Shown: positions 1 to 7,543 of the stretch, one piece after another
Layout of the letters: every line of letters starts with the position of its first letter
Position numbering within the stretch: position 1 is the first letter of the stretch
From: Candidatus Martarchaeota archaeon
GTDB taxonomy: Archaea; Micrarchaeota; Micrarchaeia; Micrarchaeales; Micrarchaeaceae
NCBI GenBank assembly: GCA_023474155.1
Contig: JAMCYJ010000004.1
Span: forward strand, 1 to 10,552
Direction of reading: 5' to 3'
DNA: 10,552 nt
Notes under the pieces: model-generated
Told to the model about the DNA's origin: nothing
The model's database searches: none
Seen by the model: only the letters and a program-made list of their open reading frames with translations
Made by a program: the position numbers and the translations under genes

Positions 1-705
1 TTATATTATCTTTTTATCATTGATCCTTTCTTTTTCGGGTATTATCGCATTGTCTGTTATTTTTATCTTAACAGGGCATACGTCTGTGCAGCATTTTGTG
101 ACATTGCAAAGCCTTATGCCATTCCTGTCGAGAAATTGCCTTCTGTCAAGAGAGTCCAACGGGTTCATATCCAGGGATGCCGCCTTTACCACATGCATAG
201 GCCCAATGTACGCTGACTTATGCACACGAAGCACATGGCAGGAATCAAGGCATAAGAAACATTCTATGCATTTCTTGAATTCCTGGGCCCGCGTGACATC
301 GTACTCGTGCAGAACAATGTCTTTTGTCGCAGCGATGCCTTTCTTTTTTTGAGTGAATTTTTCATCAATTTTGAAATTAGACATTGACTTTTTAATACGC
401 CATGTGTCCGCAGGATCAACGACAAGATCCTTAACATTCGGAAAGACCTTCATCGGCGCTACCTCTATGTCTCCGTCGATTGAATCGAGCCTTGTCTTGC
501 ACATAAGCCTTGGCATGCCGTTTATCTCGGCGCCGCAGGATCCGCACCTTCCTGCCTTGCAGTTCCACCTTGCGCTTATGCTTGAATCAAAATGCTCAAG
601 CACATAGATGACTGCATCTAGCACGACCATGCCATGCTCTGCAGGCACAGTGTATTCTATTAATCTGCCCTGCTTTGAGCTAAAAAGTTTTATTTTCCTT
701 TCCAT
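1..705 (-). CDS. sdhB: Succinate dehydrogenase/fumarate reductase iron-sulfur subunit
   Basis: This is the electron-transfer subunit of complex II, passing electrons from the flavin of SdhA through three Fe-S clusters towards the quinone pool at the membrane. It has 234 residues, normal for the family. The N-terminal ferredoxin-like domain carries the [2Fe-2S] ligands C49, C54, C57 and C69. The C-terminal domain has C146, C149, C152 with C210 (followed by Pro) for the [4Fe-4S] cluster, and C156, C200, C206 for the [3Fe-4S] cluster. An extra Cys, C205, sits beside C206. Residues that form the quinone site in E. coli SdhB (Pro160, Trp164, His207) align with His157, Val161 and Asn201, so the acceptor side looks atypical. 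The gene follows sdhA after 43 bases with no clear Shine-Dalgarno sequence. The stop TAA is at bases 1-3, so no anchor subunit is visible. Succinate oxidation and fumarate reduction cannot be told apart from sequence. Confidence 0.95.
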   Translation of the reverse strand: MERKIKLFSSKQGRLIEYTVPAEHGMVVLDAVIYVLEHFDSSISARWNCKAGRCGSCGAEINGMPRLMCKTRLDSIDGDIEVAPMKVFPNVKDLVVDPADTWRIKKSMSNFKIDEKFTQKKKGIAATKDIVLHEYDVTRAQEFKKCIECFLCLDSCHVLRVHKSAYIGPMHVVKAASLDMNPLDSLDRRQFLDRNGIRLCNVTKCCTDVCPVKIKITDNAIIPEKERINDKKII

Positions 706-748
706 GCAATCATTTTACATAATTACTATAATTTCATAATTTCCTGCA

Positions 749-2512
749 TTATTTTGCGCCTCGAGCATACTTCTCTTTCTTGACAAATGACAGGCGTTTC
801 GGAATTTGTTTCAGCTTTGAAGCATATAGCGCAAGTCTGCCGTTTTTCTTTTTGCATATTATCCATTTGAGCCATTTTCTGTCTTTTTTCGGAAAGTCGC
901 TCCTGAAATGCGCGCCCCTGCTCTCTTTTCTTTCGATGGCGCTGCGTATTATGCACTCGGCGACAATTAGCTGGTTTTCCAGCTCCATCCTTGCAAGAAG
1001 GCCTCTATTATATTTGGTCGTGCCTGGAATTTTTACAGTGTTTATTTTTATCTTTACATCCTCAAGTATTTTCATTGCATTGCGAAGGCCCTTGGCGTTT
1101 CTCACTATTTCAACATTTTCATTCATTGCCTGCCTTAGGGTGTCTGAGAGCTCATAAATCCTGAACTTGCCATCGGCGTGCGCGGCCGCCTTTCCGCCAA
1201 CAGCGAGATAGCTGTTGATTCTTTTAATCTCGTTCCGCAGCTGCGCCATTATGATTTCTTTGTTTTCTGCTTTTGACTGCAACGCGTATCTGGCGCCCCA
1301 AATTCCCGCCCATCTGCCAAAAACAAGTATGTCCGCAAGCGAGTTCCCGCCGAGCCTGTTTGCGCCGTGAAGACCGCCTGTAACTTCCCCTGCTGCATAA
1401 AGCCCTTTCACATTCGTGGCGCATGTTTCTGCATCTACTTTTACCCCTCCCATATGATAATGCACAGTTGGAGCGACTTCCATTTTCTGCCTTGTAATAT
1501 CGATGTCTGCGAAATCTTTGAACTGGTCGTACATAGCCGGCAGCTTCTTTTTTATGAATGCCGCGCCCTTGTGCGCGATATCAAGGTAAACCCCACCGTG
1601 CTCGGTCCCGTTCCCTTTAAGTATCTCGTTGTATATCGCTCTCGCTACAACATCTCTTGCATCCAGCTCCATCCTATTCGGGGAATACCTTTTCATAAAC
1701 CTTTCGCCCTTATTATTCAAAAGTATGCCCCCCTCCCCCCTTACGCCCTCGGTCACAAGAAGGCCTTTAACGCTTTCAGGGTAGACCATGCCTGTGGGAT
1801 GGAACTGTACCATCTCCATATTGACAAGGGCGCAGCCTGCGTCGTAAGCGAGCGCGAGGCCGTCGCCTGTGGACTCCAGGGAATTTGATGTTGTCTTGTA
1901 AAGCCTGCCGCACCCCCCGCTTGCGAGGATTACTGCCTTGCACGAGATGGCAATGAAGTTTCCTGTAATGTATTCGAGCCCGACCGCCCCGACGACTTTG
2001 CCGGCGCTCACCACGAGTTTTGTTATGACTGTCTCGTCCAGCACCTGTATCCTCCTATGCAATACCTGGTCTTCAAGAACCCTGATGATTTCAAGCCCTG
2101 TCCTGTCGCCTATATGGCAAAGGCGTTTATATGTATGGCCGCCGAATGCCCTTTGCATGATTTTTCCGCTCGGCGTCCTGTCGAATAGCGCCCCGTACTG
2201 CTCAAGTTCGTAAACCCTGTCGGGCGCTTCTTTAACAAGAATTTCAATCATTTTCCAGTCCCCTAAATATGCGCCTTCGGCAAATGTATCAGAGAAGTGC
2301 GCCTTCCAGTCGTCATCAGCATCGACATCTGCAATAGAGGCTGCGATTCCGCCTTCCGCCATGACAGTGTGAGCCTTGCCAAGAAGAGATTTTGAAACAA
2401 CGGCCACGCCTGCGCCTGCATCATGCGCCTCGATCGCGGCGCGCAAGCCCGCCCCTCCGGCGCCGATGACGAGTATATCTGTCTTTAATTCTCTAAATCC
2501 TGCGTTCTGCAT
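749..2512 (-). CDS. sdhA: Succinate dehydrogenase/fumarate reductase flavoprotein subunit
   Basis: This is the catalytic subunit of complex II, interconverting succinate and fumarate with covalently bound FAD. It has 587 residues, full length for the family. The FAD-binding Rossmann motif GAGGAG is at 17-22. The covalent flavin histidine is H48, in the segment KAHTVMAEGG. Substrate-site residues are all present by motif: H238 in QFHPTG, T254-E255 in VTEGVRGEGG, the proton-shuttle R286 in DARD, H351 in HYHMGG, and R386 in GANRLGGNSL. The C-terminal helical region has the usual ENQL and RSAIERKESRGAHFR segments. The ATG at 2510-2512 is preceded by GAGGG (2519-2523) with a 6-base spacing, which supports this start. 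An upstream ATG 20 bases away is out of frame. The gene begins 26 bases after the MBL hydrolase and precedes sdhB, so the three are probably co-transcribed. GC is high in places (about 78% in 2401-2460). Confidence 0.97.
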   Translation of the reverse strand: MQNAGFRELKTDILVIGAGGAGLRAAIEAHDAGAGVAVVSKSLLGKAHTVMAEGGIAASIADVDADDDWKAHFSDTFAEGAYLGDWKMIEILVKEAPDRVYELEQYGALFDRTPSGKIMQRAFGGHTYKRLCHIGDRTGLEIIRVLEDQVLHRRIQVLDETVITKLVVSAGKVVGAVGLEYITGNFIAISCKAVILASGGCGRLYKTTSNSLESTGDGLALAYDAGCALVNMEMVQFHPTGMVYPESVKGLLVTEGVRGEGGILLNNKGERFMKRYSPNRMELDARDVVARAIYNEILKGNGTEHGGVYLDIAHKGAAFIKKKLPAMYDQFKDFADIDITRQKMEVAPTVHYHMGGVKVDAETCATNVKGLYAAGEVTGGLHGANRLGGNSLADILVFGRWAGIWGARYALQSKAENKEIIMAQLRNEIKRINSYLAVGGKAAAHADGKFRIYELSDTLRQAMNENVEIVRNAKGLRNAMKILEDVKIKINTVKIPGTTKYNRGLLARMELENQLIVAECIIRSAIERKESRGAHFRSDFPKKDRKWLKWIICKKKNGRLALYASKLKQIPKRLSFVKKEKYARGAK

Positions 2513-2518
2513 TCCAAT

Positions 2519-2523
2519 CCCTC
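2519..2523 (-). promoter_or_regulatory. Ribosome binding site of sdhA
   Basis: GAGGG on the coding strand, 6 bases before the sdhA ATG. It is one of only two convincing Shine-Dalgarno sequences in the window. It fits translation from an internal position in a polycistronic message behind the MBL gene, and it settles the sdhA start. Confidence 0.6.
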
Positions 2524-2538
2524 AATTTTCATACGCTA

Positions 2539-3348
2539 TTATACCCTGTCCTTTTTTCTGTCCTGTACTTCATTCCTCAACTTCAAATGTAATTCTGATT
2601 TTGATTTAAGCGAAAACCCTGCGAAATCTTCAGCAACATATATTTCTCCCCTGAAGTGTATTTTCGCCTCGTCAATAAGTTCATTATTATCGGAAATCCA
2701 ATTATCATTAATGTGCGTCAAAAAAAGCACGCTCGCGTCTACTTCTCTGGCAAACAATGCTGCATCCTTTGCAGTGCTGTGGCCCGTATCCTCTACAATG
2801 CCTTTTTCAGATTCAGTGGACATAGAATCGTGTATTACATAATCTGCCTTGATTGGTATTGTGCATTTTCGTGTATCCCCTGTGTAAAATAATTTAGCGC
2901 CATCAAACTCAATTAGATAACCATAATCCTCAACATTATGATTCATCTCATATGCTGAAATAATTTTGCCACCAATACACTTATTTTTTATAAGCCCTTC
3001 ATGCAATTCTATACTTATTTTTTCTGAAAAATAACTTAGTATTTTAGATATGTTTGTATGCTCTTCCAGAATTTTAAAAAATCCTGGTGGAGAAAATATA
3101 TTTATAGTTTTTAATTCGGTGCTATTGAGGGCAATAAGAGAAAGCAATGCGGCGACATCAGCTATATGATCTTTGTGCAGATGAGTTATCAGCATAGAAT
3201 CCACTCTGTTGATTAGATTGAGGCTCGCCAATTTGTCAACGCATTCATCGCCGCAATCCATGAGCAGCCCGTCAAAAAATATCGATGCTTCCCCTCTTCG
3301 TTTAGTACCGTTCGGGCATCCGGTACCAAGAAATACTAATTCATACAT
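2539..3348 (-). CDS. RNase Z-like metallo-beta-lactamase fold hydrolase
   Basis: A 269-residue MBL-fold metal hydrolase. The Zn-binding motif HLHKDH covers H56, H58, D60 and H61; the other ligands are H137 (in MNHNVEDYGY), D158 (in YTGDT) and H212 (in LTH). H190, in the GHST segment, matches the catalytic-region histidine of RNase Z, and the 22-residue H190-H212 spacing is RNase Z-like. The N-terminal FLGTG also fits that family. However, H137 and D158 are only 21 residues apart, where canonical bacterial RNase Z has about 70. The protruding arm (exosite) that holds tRNA is therefore absent. It may act on a small substrate or another RNA rather than process tRNA 3' ends; I do not assign a substrate. 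The gene is AT-rich (20% GC in 3001-3060), ends in tandem stops TAA TAG, and lies 26 bases ahead of sdhA. The start is the middle of three overlapping ATGs, the only one that opens the frame. Confidence 0.9.
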   Translation of the reverse strand: MYELVFLGTGCPNGTKRRGEASIFFDGLLMDCGDECVDKLASLNLINRVDSMLITHLHKDHIADVAALLSLIALNSTELKTINIFSPPGFFKILEEHTNISKILSYFSEKISIELHEGLIKNKCIGGKIISAYEMNHNVEDYGYLIEFDGAKLFYTGDTRKCTIPIKADYVIHDSMSTESEKGIVEDTGHSTAKDAALFAREVDASVLFLTHINDNWISDNNELIDEAKIHFRGEIYVAEDFAGFSLKSKSELHLKLRNEVQDRKKDRV

Positions 3349-3367
3349 ACATAATTATAATTCAGCA

Positions 3368-3379
3368 GTTTATTTTAAG
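3368..3379 (-). promoter_or_regulatory. Probable TATA box of the MBL-sdhAB unit
   Basis: The coding strand reads CTTAAAATAAAC here, centred about 25 bases upstream of the MBL ATG at 3348. In archaea the TATA box lies about 25 bases before the transcription start. The message would then begin at or next to the ATG and be leaderless, which fits the lack of a Shine-Dalgarno sequence. This rests on position and composition only. Confidence 0.4.
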
Positions 3380-3445
3380 TTTGCCTTTATTTTGTTGCAG
3401 CGGGCAGAATATGACATATTATTTGCGCCTGCACTAATACGACCG

Positions 3446-4735
3446 TCATTCCTTATTCTGATCAGAATTTACAAACTCTGCCAAGAATACTGTCGCATAG
3501 CTCGACTTTGGCAGCGAAAACCTGAATTCCGCAAAATCCGCGCCGCCTGCTTCATCAGTTTCTGCATTAAAGCTGAAATTGTAAAACGGCGAAAATAAAG
3601 TTCTGTATGCTCCCTTACAATTCAATTCGGGCATTTTCTTTGTCCTGAACATTTCCTGCTCGAGCCCCAGTTCACTAATAATTTCTTTTTCAGTATCGTT
3701 CAGATTAGAATTATAGCCGACAAGGCTGGCCACTGCGAATACCTTGCTATTTACTTGGCTTGGGTTAATGCTATTGCTCGAGACTAAGTTCGTTAAATCA
3801 GGAAATCCTAATGAATCAGCATTGCAGAAAAATCTACTTTCCTTTATTCTATCTTGGTCCTTAACATAAACCTCAAGCTCTTTGTTGAATATGAATGAGT
3901 CAATAGAATGCATGAAAAGAAGCGAAAGTGATCTTGGCAGTTTTCTTAGGGCGCCTGCATAGTCATTCGGAAGCCTTGAAAGATGGTGCAGCACGAGCCT
4001 TTCATATTTGAGATATTTTGGAAAATAGCCCAATGCCGAGTCGAAGTCGCGTTCGTTTAACAGCCTCGTGCGCGCTTCAACAGCCTCCTTATTCAATTCG
4101 TTTTGCGTATCAGTCAAGAATCTCATTGCAGCGGCTTCAAAGTCCCCCTTTAGTATATCGATGCCTATGAAATAATTGTTGCTCCTATTGCCGAATCTCT
4201 GCTCTCCGAAATAATTTGGAAAAACCCCTTTGAGATTCTCGAGGCTTTCCTTTATGCTGCTGTTTATCTTTGCGTTCCTGATCCTGGCGCCGAACTTATT
4301 CCCAAGCAGGTCGCCGAGCTCTATTTTCCTATTTACTCGCCACGCCCCGTTTATTTGTATATCCTTTATCTGCAATTCAAGAAGCTTTTCTGGGTCTGCT
4401 TCAAACATTGTGCATAGCTGAGTAGATATTGACGCCCTGTCCTTTGTGCCTGCAAAACCAGCAGACTTAAAGCTTCTGCCGAATTTCCTTGCAATTGCAG
4501 TAAGAGCCTGAATTGTATTCCAATTTTTTTTCTGCATTATAAAAAGCGCAAAACTATGGCTTTTTGCATTTTTGCCGCCTCCGCTGTCAGATTCTATAAA
4601 TGGCGGTTCATTAAAACGCCTATCTCTCTCAAGCACTGTGCCATTGTTTGTTATTTCTTCCACTATAAAATCCTCTGCGGAGAATTTTATTGCGCCTCTG
4701 ACAGGCTTAGAAATATGATTGTTTAATAACAGCAT
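3446..4735 (-). CDS. truD: tRNA pseudouridine(13) synthase TruD
   Basis: TruD isomerises uridine to pseudouridine at position 13 in the D-arm of tRNA. The 429-residue length fits archaeal TruD. The catalytic aspartate is D99 in the motif GFAGTKDRASISTQ. Other TruD signatures are SAEDFIVEE at 19-27 near the N-terminus, NYFGEQRFGNR at 174-184, and the C-terminal FRFSLPKSSYATVFLAEF segment at 404-421. Residues about 150-380 include the family-specific TRUD insertion domain. A Gly/Ser-rich stretch (SDSGGG, 49-54) looks like a flexible loop. The gene stands alone, with 205 bases upstream and 97 downstream, and has its own TATA-like box. There is no clear Shine-Dalgarno sequence before the ATG at 4733-4735. 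The assignment is secure from the catalytic motif. Confidence 0.96.
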   Translation of the reverse strand: MLLLNNHISKPVRGAIKFSAEDFIVEEITNNGTVLERDRRFNEPPFIESDSGGGKNAKSHSFALFIMQKKNWNTIQALTAIARKFGRSFKSAGFAGTKDRASISTQLCTMFEADPEKLLELQIKDIQINGAWRVNRKIELGDLLGNKFGARIRNAKINSSIKESLENLKGVFPNYFGEQRFGNRSNNYFIGIDILKGDFEAAAMRFLTDTQNELNKEAVEARTRLLNERDFDSALGYFPKYLKYERLVLHHLSRLPNDYAGALRKLPRSLSLLFMHSIDSFIFNKELEVYVKDQDRIKESRFFCNADSLGFPDLTNLVSSNSINPSQVNSKVFAVASLVGYNSNLNDTEKEIISELGLEQEMFRTKKMPELNCKGAYRTLFSPFYNFSFNAETDEAGGADFAEFRFSLPKSSYATVFLAEFVNSDQNKE

Positions 4736-4940
4736 AGACCCAATTTAATATTAATATTGATTTGAAGCGGCTTTGAGCATTTTTATAGAATTGATGAAAT
4801 TTTTTTACTCCTTTTATCTGCTATCAAAAGCCATTCCTATTGCAAGCAGATACAACAAAGTACTCAATAAATTTCATATTTTTATTCATCGGCACCATTT
4901 CTTAATTGATTTTGGTATGCTAATATAACTGTCCTGCGCC
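4736..4940. other. Intergenic region between hel308 and truD
   Basis: 205 AT-rich bases downstream of hel308 and upstream of truD. It holds the truD promoter near 4780-4787. The only minus-strand frame of note is a 24-codon one at 4824-4898, with no good ribosome site and no recognisable sequence, so I do not call it a gene. I see no hairpin plus T-run terminator for hel308 and no tRNA. Confidence 0.6.
4780..4787 (-). promoter_or_regulatory. Probable TATA box of truD
   Basis: TATAAAAA on the coding strand, centred about 48 bases upstream of the truD ATG. Transcription would start near 4757, giving a short leader of about 20 bases. A second AT-rich stretch (4744-4758) lies closer to the start but is too close for a leadered message. 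Called on position and composition only. Confidence 0.4.
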
Positions 4941-7106
4941 TCACTGGATCTGGCTCATGATGGCAGTACCTACTTCCTTGCCCAAAATGGCCTGAACGCG
5001 CTCCTGGCCAGCTGCCTTCAGATCATTGACTGTCCTGATCCCTTCCCTGTAAAGCATGCGCGCCCTGACCCTTCCTATTCCCTTAAGGCGCACGAGGTCC
5101 AGCAACTCGTACTTTATCCCGTACTTGAGTCTGATCCTCAGGTTCAGGAACTTGTTCTGCGGCCTGCGCAGTATTTTAAACATCTCGGCTATCGCATACG
5201 CTATCCAGTCTGCATTCGAAAGCTTGGAGTAAAGAAAACCCGGCGTGATGCCGTACTTCTCTATTATTTCATTTTCCTTAACCTCCATTATCCAGTCGCC
5301 GAGCATCATAGAAGTGGTAAAGGCGTTAACAGACGTCATCTCTCCCGTCCTGTTGCTCTCATAAAAAGCAGAGCCTATGTTCATGTACATTGGAAAGAAG
5401 AAGTTGCTCTCTTCTATTGGCCTGTTGTACGGCCTTAGTTCCTGGGTATTTGAAAGAAGGTAAAGGAGCATAAGGTCCTGGTTAATTTCCGCAGAGCTCT
5501 CGCCTGCATTTATGCTGTCTATGTCCTTTACGGCATCGAGAATCCATTTGGCTGAAAGCGGATCGATATAAAGCTCGCTTATCCTTTTGCCGAGCCTTGT
5601 GGCAATGAATCTCTCATTGCTTGTGCTGCTTCCCCTCTCTTCTATGAAACCCCATTCATGCAATTCTGTTATTATTGAGGATATTACCTGCTTAATCCTA
5701 TCTTTGTCAGAATACTGGAATCCGTAAAAAGTGCCTGCTATAAATTTCTCGATTTCAGGCTGCGTGTTCAGATAGTCCTGGCTTATGAAGGAAAGAATGT
5801 GCGCTCTGAGCAAGGGCGCTATAGCGAGCTTGGAATCTATCGCGCTTGGAGAAGCGGTTATATATTTTTCAAATACTTTCTTTAGGTCTTTTTTAGCATT
5901 AATAGCGACAAGGCCAAGGCCTTCTGTATCATATTTCGGCCGGCCTGCCCTTCCAAGAAGCTGGAGCACCTCGTTGGTATCAAGCATCTCGGATGCGTAT
6001 GCATTGAATCTGTATATGTTCTTAATGAGCACTGTATGGGCAGGCAGATTTACGCCCATGCCGAGCGTGGTTGTTGAGCATATCACTTTTATTAGATTTT
6101 CCCTGAACGCATTTTCAACCAGCGCCCGCTGGTGCGGAAGCAGACCGCTATGGTGAAATGCGACTCCGTTCCCTACAAGGCGGGACAGCTTTGAGCATTG
6201 CTCGGTGGGAATTTCAAGAACATTCAGCACTTTTTCAGAAATCTCCTTGAGCTTTGCCTTTTCGTGCGGCTTCAGCTTTCGGCCGACAAAGTTAGCGAGT
6301 TTGACAGCCTCATTTTCAGTATTCCTTTTAGTTGAATAAAAAATCAGCACCTGCTGGCTGCCCTGCATGTGGTCGTCGATAAGGTCAAGCACGCTGTCGG
6401 AATGCCTTGCGCCTATCGCCTTTCCATTCGAATCTGTGCTAAAATATATTTTTGAATCAAGCAGCGCGCCCTTTTGCAGCTTTGTCGGCCTGTAATCGCT
6501 TTCTATCACATCTGCATTGAGCCACGCCCCGAGTTCCTTTGCATTTCCTATTGTTGCGCTTAACCCGGCAATCTGCATTCCATTAGCCTTAAGCTTTGTT
6601 ATGAGAAGTTCGAGCGTAGCGCCGCGGGATAGGTCGTCGAGCATGTGTATCTCGTCGAACACGATGCATCCTATTTTTTCAATCCAATCCGCGTTATGCC
6701 TTATCAAACTGTCAAATTTTTCCGTTGAAACGAATATCATGTCAAAGTTAGAGAGCCAGGAATCATTCGCATCAAGGTCGCCTATGGAAACAGCAGAAGT
6801 GAAATAAGGATAGTTGGCCTTGAAATCATTGTACTTTTCCATGACGAGAGCCTTCAGCGGCGCGATGTAGACCGCTTTCTTATACCTGTTTATTATGCTG
6901 TTAATGCAAAGAATCTCTGCGACTAAGGTTTTTCCACTTGCAGTGGGCGCGGAGACGAGAATGTTTTGCTCAGGGATCCCATTTTTAAATACAAGCTCCT
7001 GCAGTGGATTTAGCTCGTTAAAGCCCTGCGCAGCTAAGGATTCTATGACATGGGCAGGAAGCTCTTTATTTAATTCTGATATTGATTTCATTAGATCGCT
7101 TTTCAT
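4941..7106 (-). CDS. hel308: ATP-dependent DNA helicase Hel308
   Basis: A superfamily 2, Ski2-like 3'-5' DNA helicase that acts at stalled or collapsed replication forks in archaea. It has 721 residues, typical for Hel308. RecA domain 1 has Walker A APTASGKT (53-60), DEIH (151-154) and LSATIGN (182-188). RecA domain 2 has FHHSGLLPHQR (318-328), STTTLGMGVNLPAH (344-357) and QLLGRAGRP (382-390). A winged helix and ratchet region follow (about 430-650). The C-terminal helix-hairpin-helix holds LKGIGRVRARMLYREGI (674-690). That RAR motif is the Hel308 signature and argues against an RNA helicase of the Ski2 group. The start is the ATG at 7104-7106; an in-frame ATG five codons later is possible. 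No strong Shine-Dalgarno sequence is present. The leader contains one copy of the inverted repeat (7153-7182). The gene appears monocistronic. Confidence 0.95.
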   Translation of the reverse strand: MKSDLMKSISELNKELPAHVIESLAAQGFNELNPLQELVFKNGIPEQNILVSAPTASGKTLVAEILCINSIINRYKKAVYIAPLKALVMEKYNDFKANYPYFTSAVSIGDLDANDSWLSNFDMIFVSTEKFDSLIRHNADWIEKIGCIVFDEIHMLDDLSRGATLELLITKLKANGMQIAGLSATIGNAKELGAWLNADVIESDYRPTKLQKGALLDSKIYFSTDSNGKAIGARHSDSVLDLIDDHMQGSQQVLIFYSTKRNTENEAVKLANFVGRKLKPHEKAKLKEISEKVLNVLEIPTEQCSKLSRLVGNGVAFHHSGLLPHQRALVENAFRENLIKVICSTTTLGMGVNLPAHTVLIKNIYRFNAYASEMLDTNEVLQLLGRAGRPKYDTEGLGLVAINAKKDLKKVFEKYITASPSAIDSKLAIAPLLRAHILSFISQDYLNTQPEIEKFIAGTFYGFQYSDKDRIKQVISSIITELHEWGFIEERGSSTSNERFIATRLGKRISELYIDPLSAKWILDAVKDIDSINAGESSAEINQDLMLLYLLSNTQELRPYNRPIEESNFFFPMYMNIGSAFYESNRTGEMTSVNAFTTSMMLGDWIMEVKENEIIEKYGITPGFLYSKLSNADWIAYAIAEMFKILRRPQNKFLNLRIRLKYGIKYELLDLVRLKGIGRVRARMLYREGIRTVNDLKAAGQERVQAILGKEVGTAIMSQIQ

Positions 7107-7152
7107 GTTCTGTTTTCCTTGCTTGGTTGTTTGAATTTTACTGCGTTTTCTT

Positions 7153-7182
7153 GTTCGGGATTTCCAGCTCAGGTTTGTTAAA
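7153..7182 (-). repeat. Left copy of 30-bp inverted repeat, in the hel308 leader
   Basis: On the minus strand this holds the 20-mer CTGAGCTGGAAATCCCGAAC (7172 down to 7153), identical to the plus strand at 10493-10512. Extending towards the AT-rich side gives 28 matches over 30 bases; beyond the GAAC end similarity stops at once. It lies between the acyP stop and the hel308 ATG, ending 46 bases before that ATG, with an A/T-rich, TATA-like stretch (7179-7206) just upstream in hel308 sense. A 20-base identity is not expected by chance in 10 kb. Confidence 0.85.
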
Positions 7183-7213
7183 TTTTATTTATTTTTTATT
7201 TTTAAAATTGATA

Positions 7214-7543
7214 TTAACGCAATTTTGTTTTTTCGATTGTAAATCCTTTGAAATCCCCAAGTATAAACGGATAAATCCTTTTCTCGATCCAGTGTTTATC
7301 ATAATGAAGTTCGATGTTGAATACCGCAATTCCGTGCTTTGTCTGGATATTTATCCTATTTAAGAATGCCTCGATGCTTTTTCTGCTTCCGATCGCAAGG
7401 ACCTCGACGCTGCCGTCATATACATTTCTTGCCATGCCTGACAAGGAGTATTTCTCTGCGATAGAGGCGACAAATGACCTGTATCCGACGCCCTGTATTG
7501 CACCATGCACGACGAAAAACGCAACAGCGTCACTGCTGTTCAT
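7214..7543 (-). CDS. acyP: Acylphosphatase
   Basis: A small cytosolic enzyme that hydrolyses the carboxyl-phosphate bond of acyl phosphates. It has 109 residues, slightly longer than the usual 90-100, with the excess at the C-terminus. The signature VHGAIQGVGYRSFV carries the phosphate-binding loop and catalytic R22; N40 in ARNVYDGSVEV is the second catalytic residue. The ATG (7541-7543) directly abuts the leuS stop TGA (7544-7546). GGGAG inside the last leuS codons serves as ribosome site, so translation is probably coupled to leuS. It is the last gene of the leuS-acyP unit. The link to leucyl-tRNA synthesis may be only convenience of expression; the sequence shows no functional tie. Confidence 0.94.
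   Translation of the reverse strand: MNSSDAVAFFVVHGAIQGVGYRSFVASIAEKYSLSGMARNVYDGSVEVLAIGSRKSIEAFLNRINIQTKHGIAVFNIELHYDKHWIEKRIYPFILGDFKGFTIEKTKLR

Noticed and set aside
726..956. Minus-strand 76-codon frame overlapping the end of sdhA
   Set aside because: The residues are basic and low complexity, and sdhA in this stretch still encodes the conserved family C-terminus, so this is a frame-shifted shadow.
1367..1888. Plus-strand open frame of 173 codons
   Set aside because: It is antisense to the conserved catalytic part of sdhA; its sequence resembles nothing, and no promoter or ribosome site precedes it.
4824..4898. Short minus-strand ORF of 24 codons between hel308 and truD
   Set aside because: There is no credible ribosome site and no recognisable sequence, and its length is expected by chance in AT-rich spacer.
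7179..7206. Plus-strand T-rich run as a transcription terminator
   Set aside because: All genes here are on the minus strand, where this run reads as A-rich; it cannot terminate acyP transcripts as a T-tract, and no plus-strand transcript is supported.
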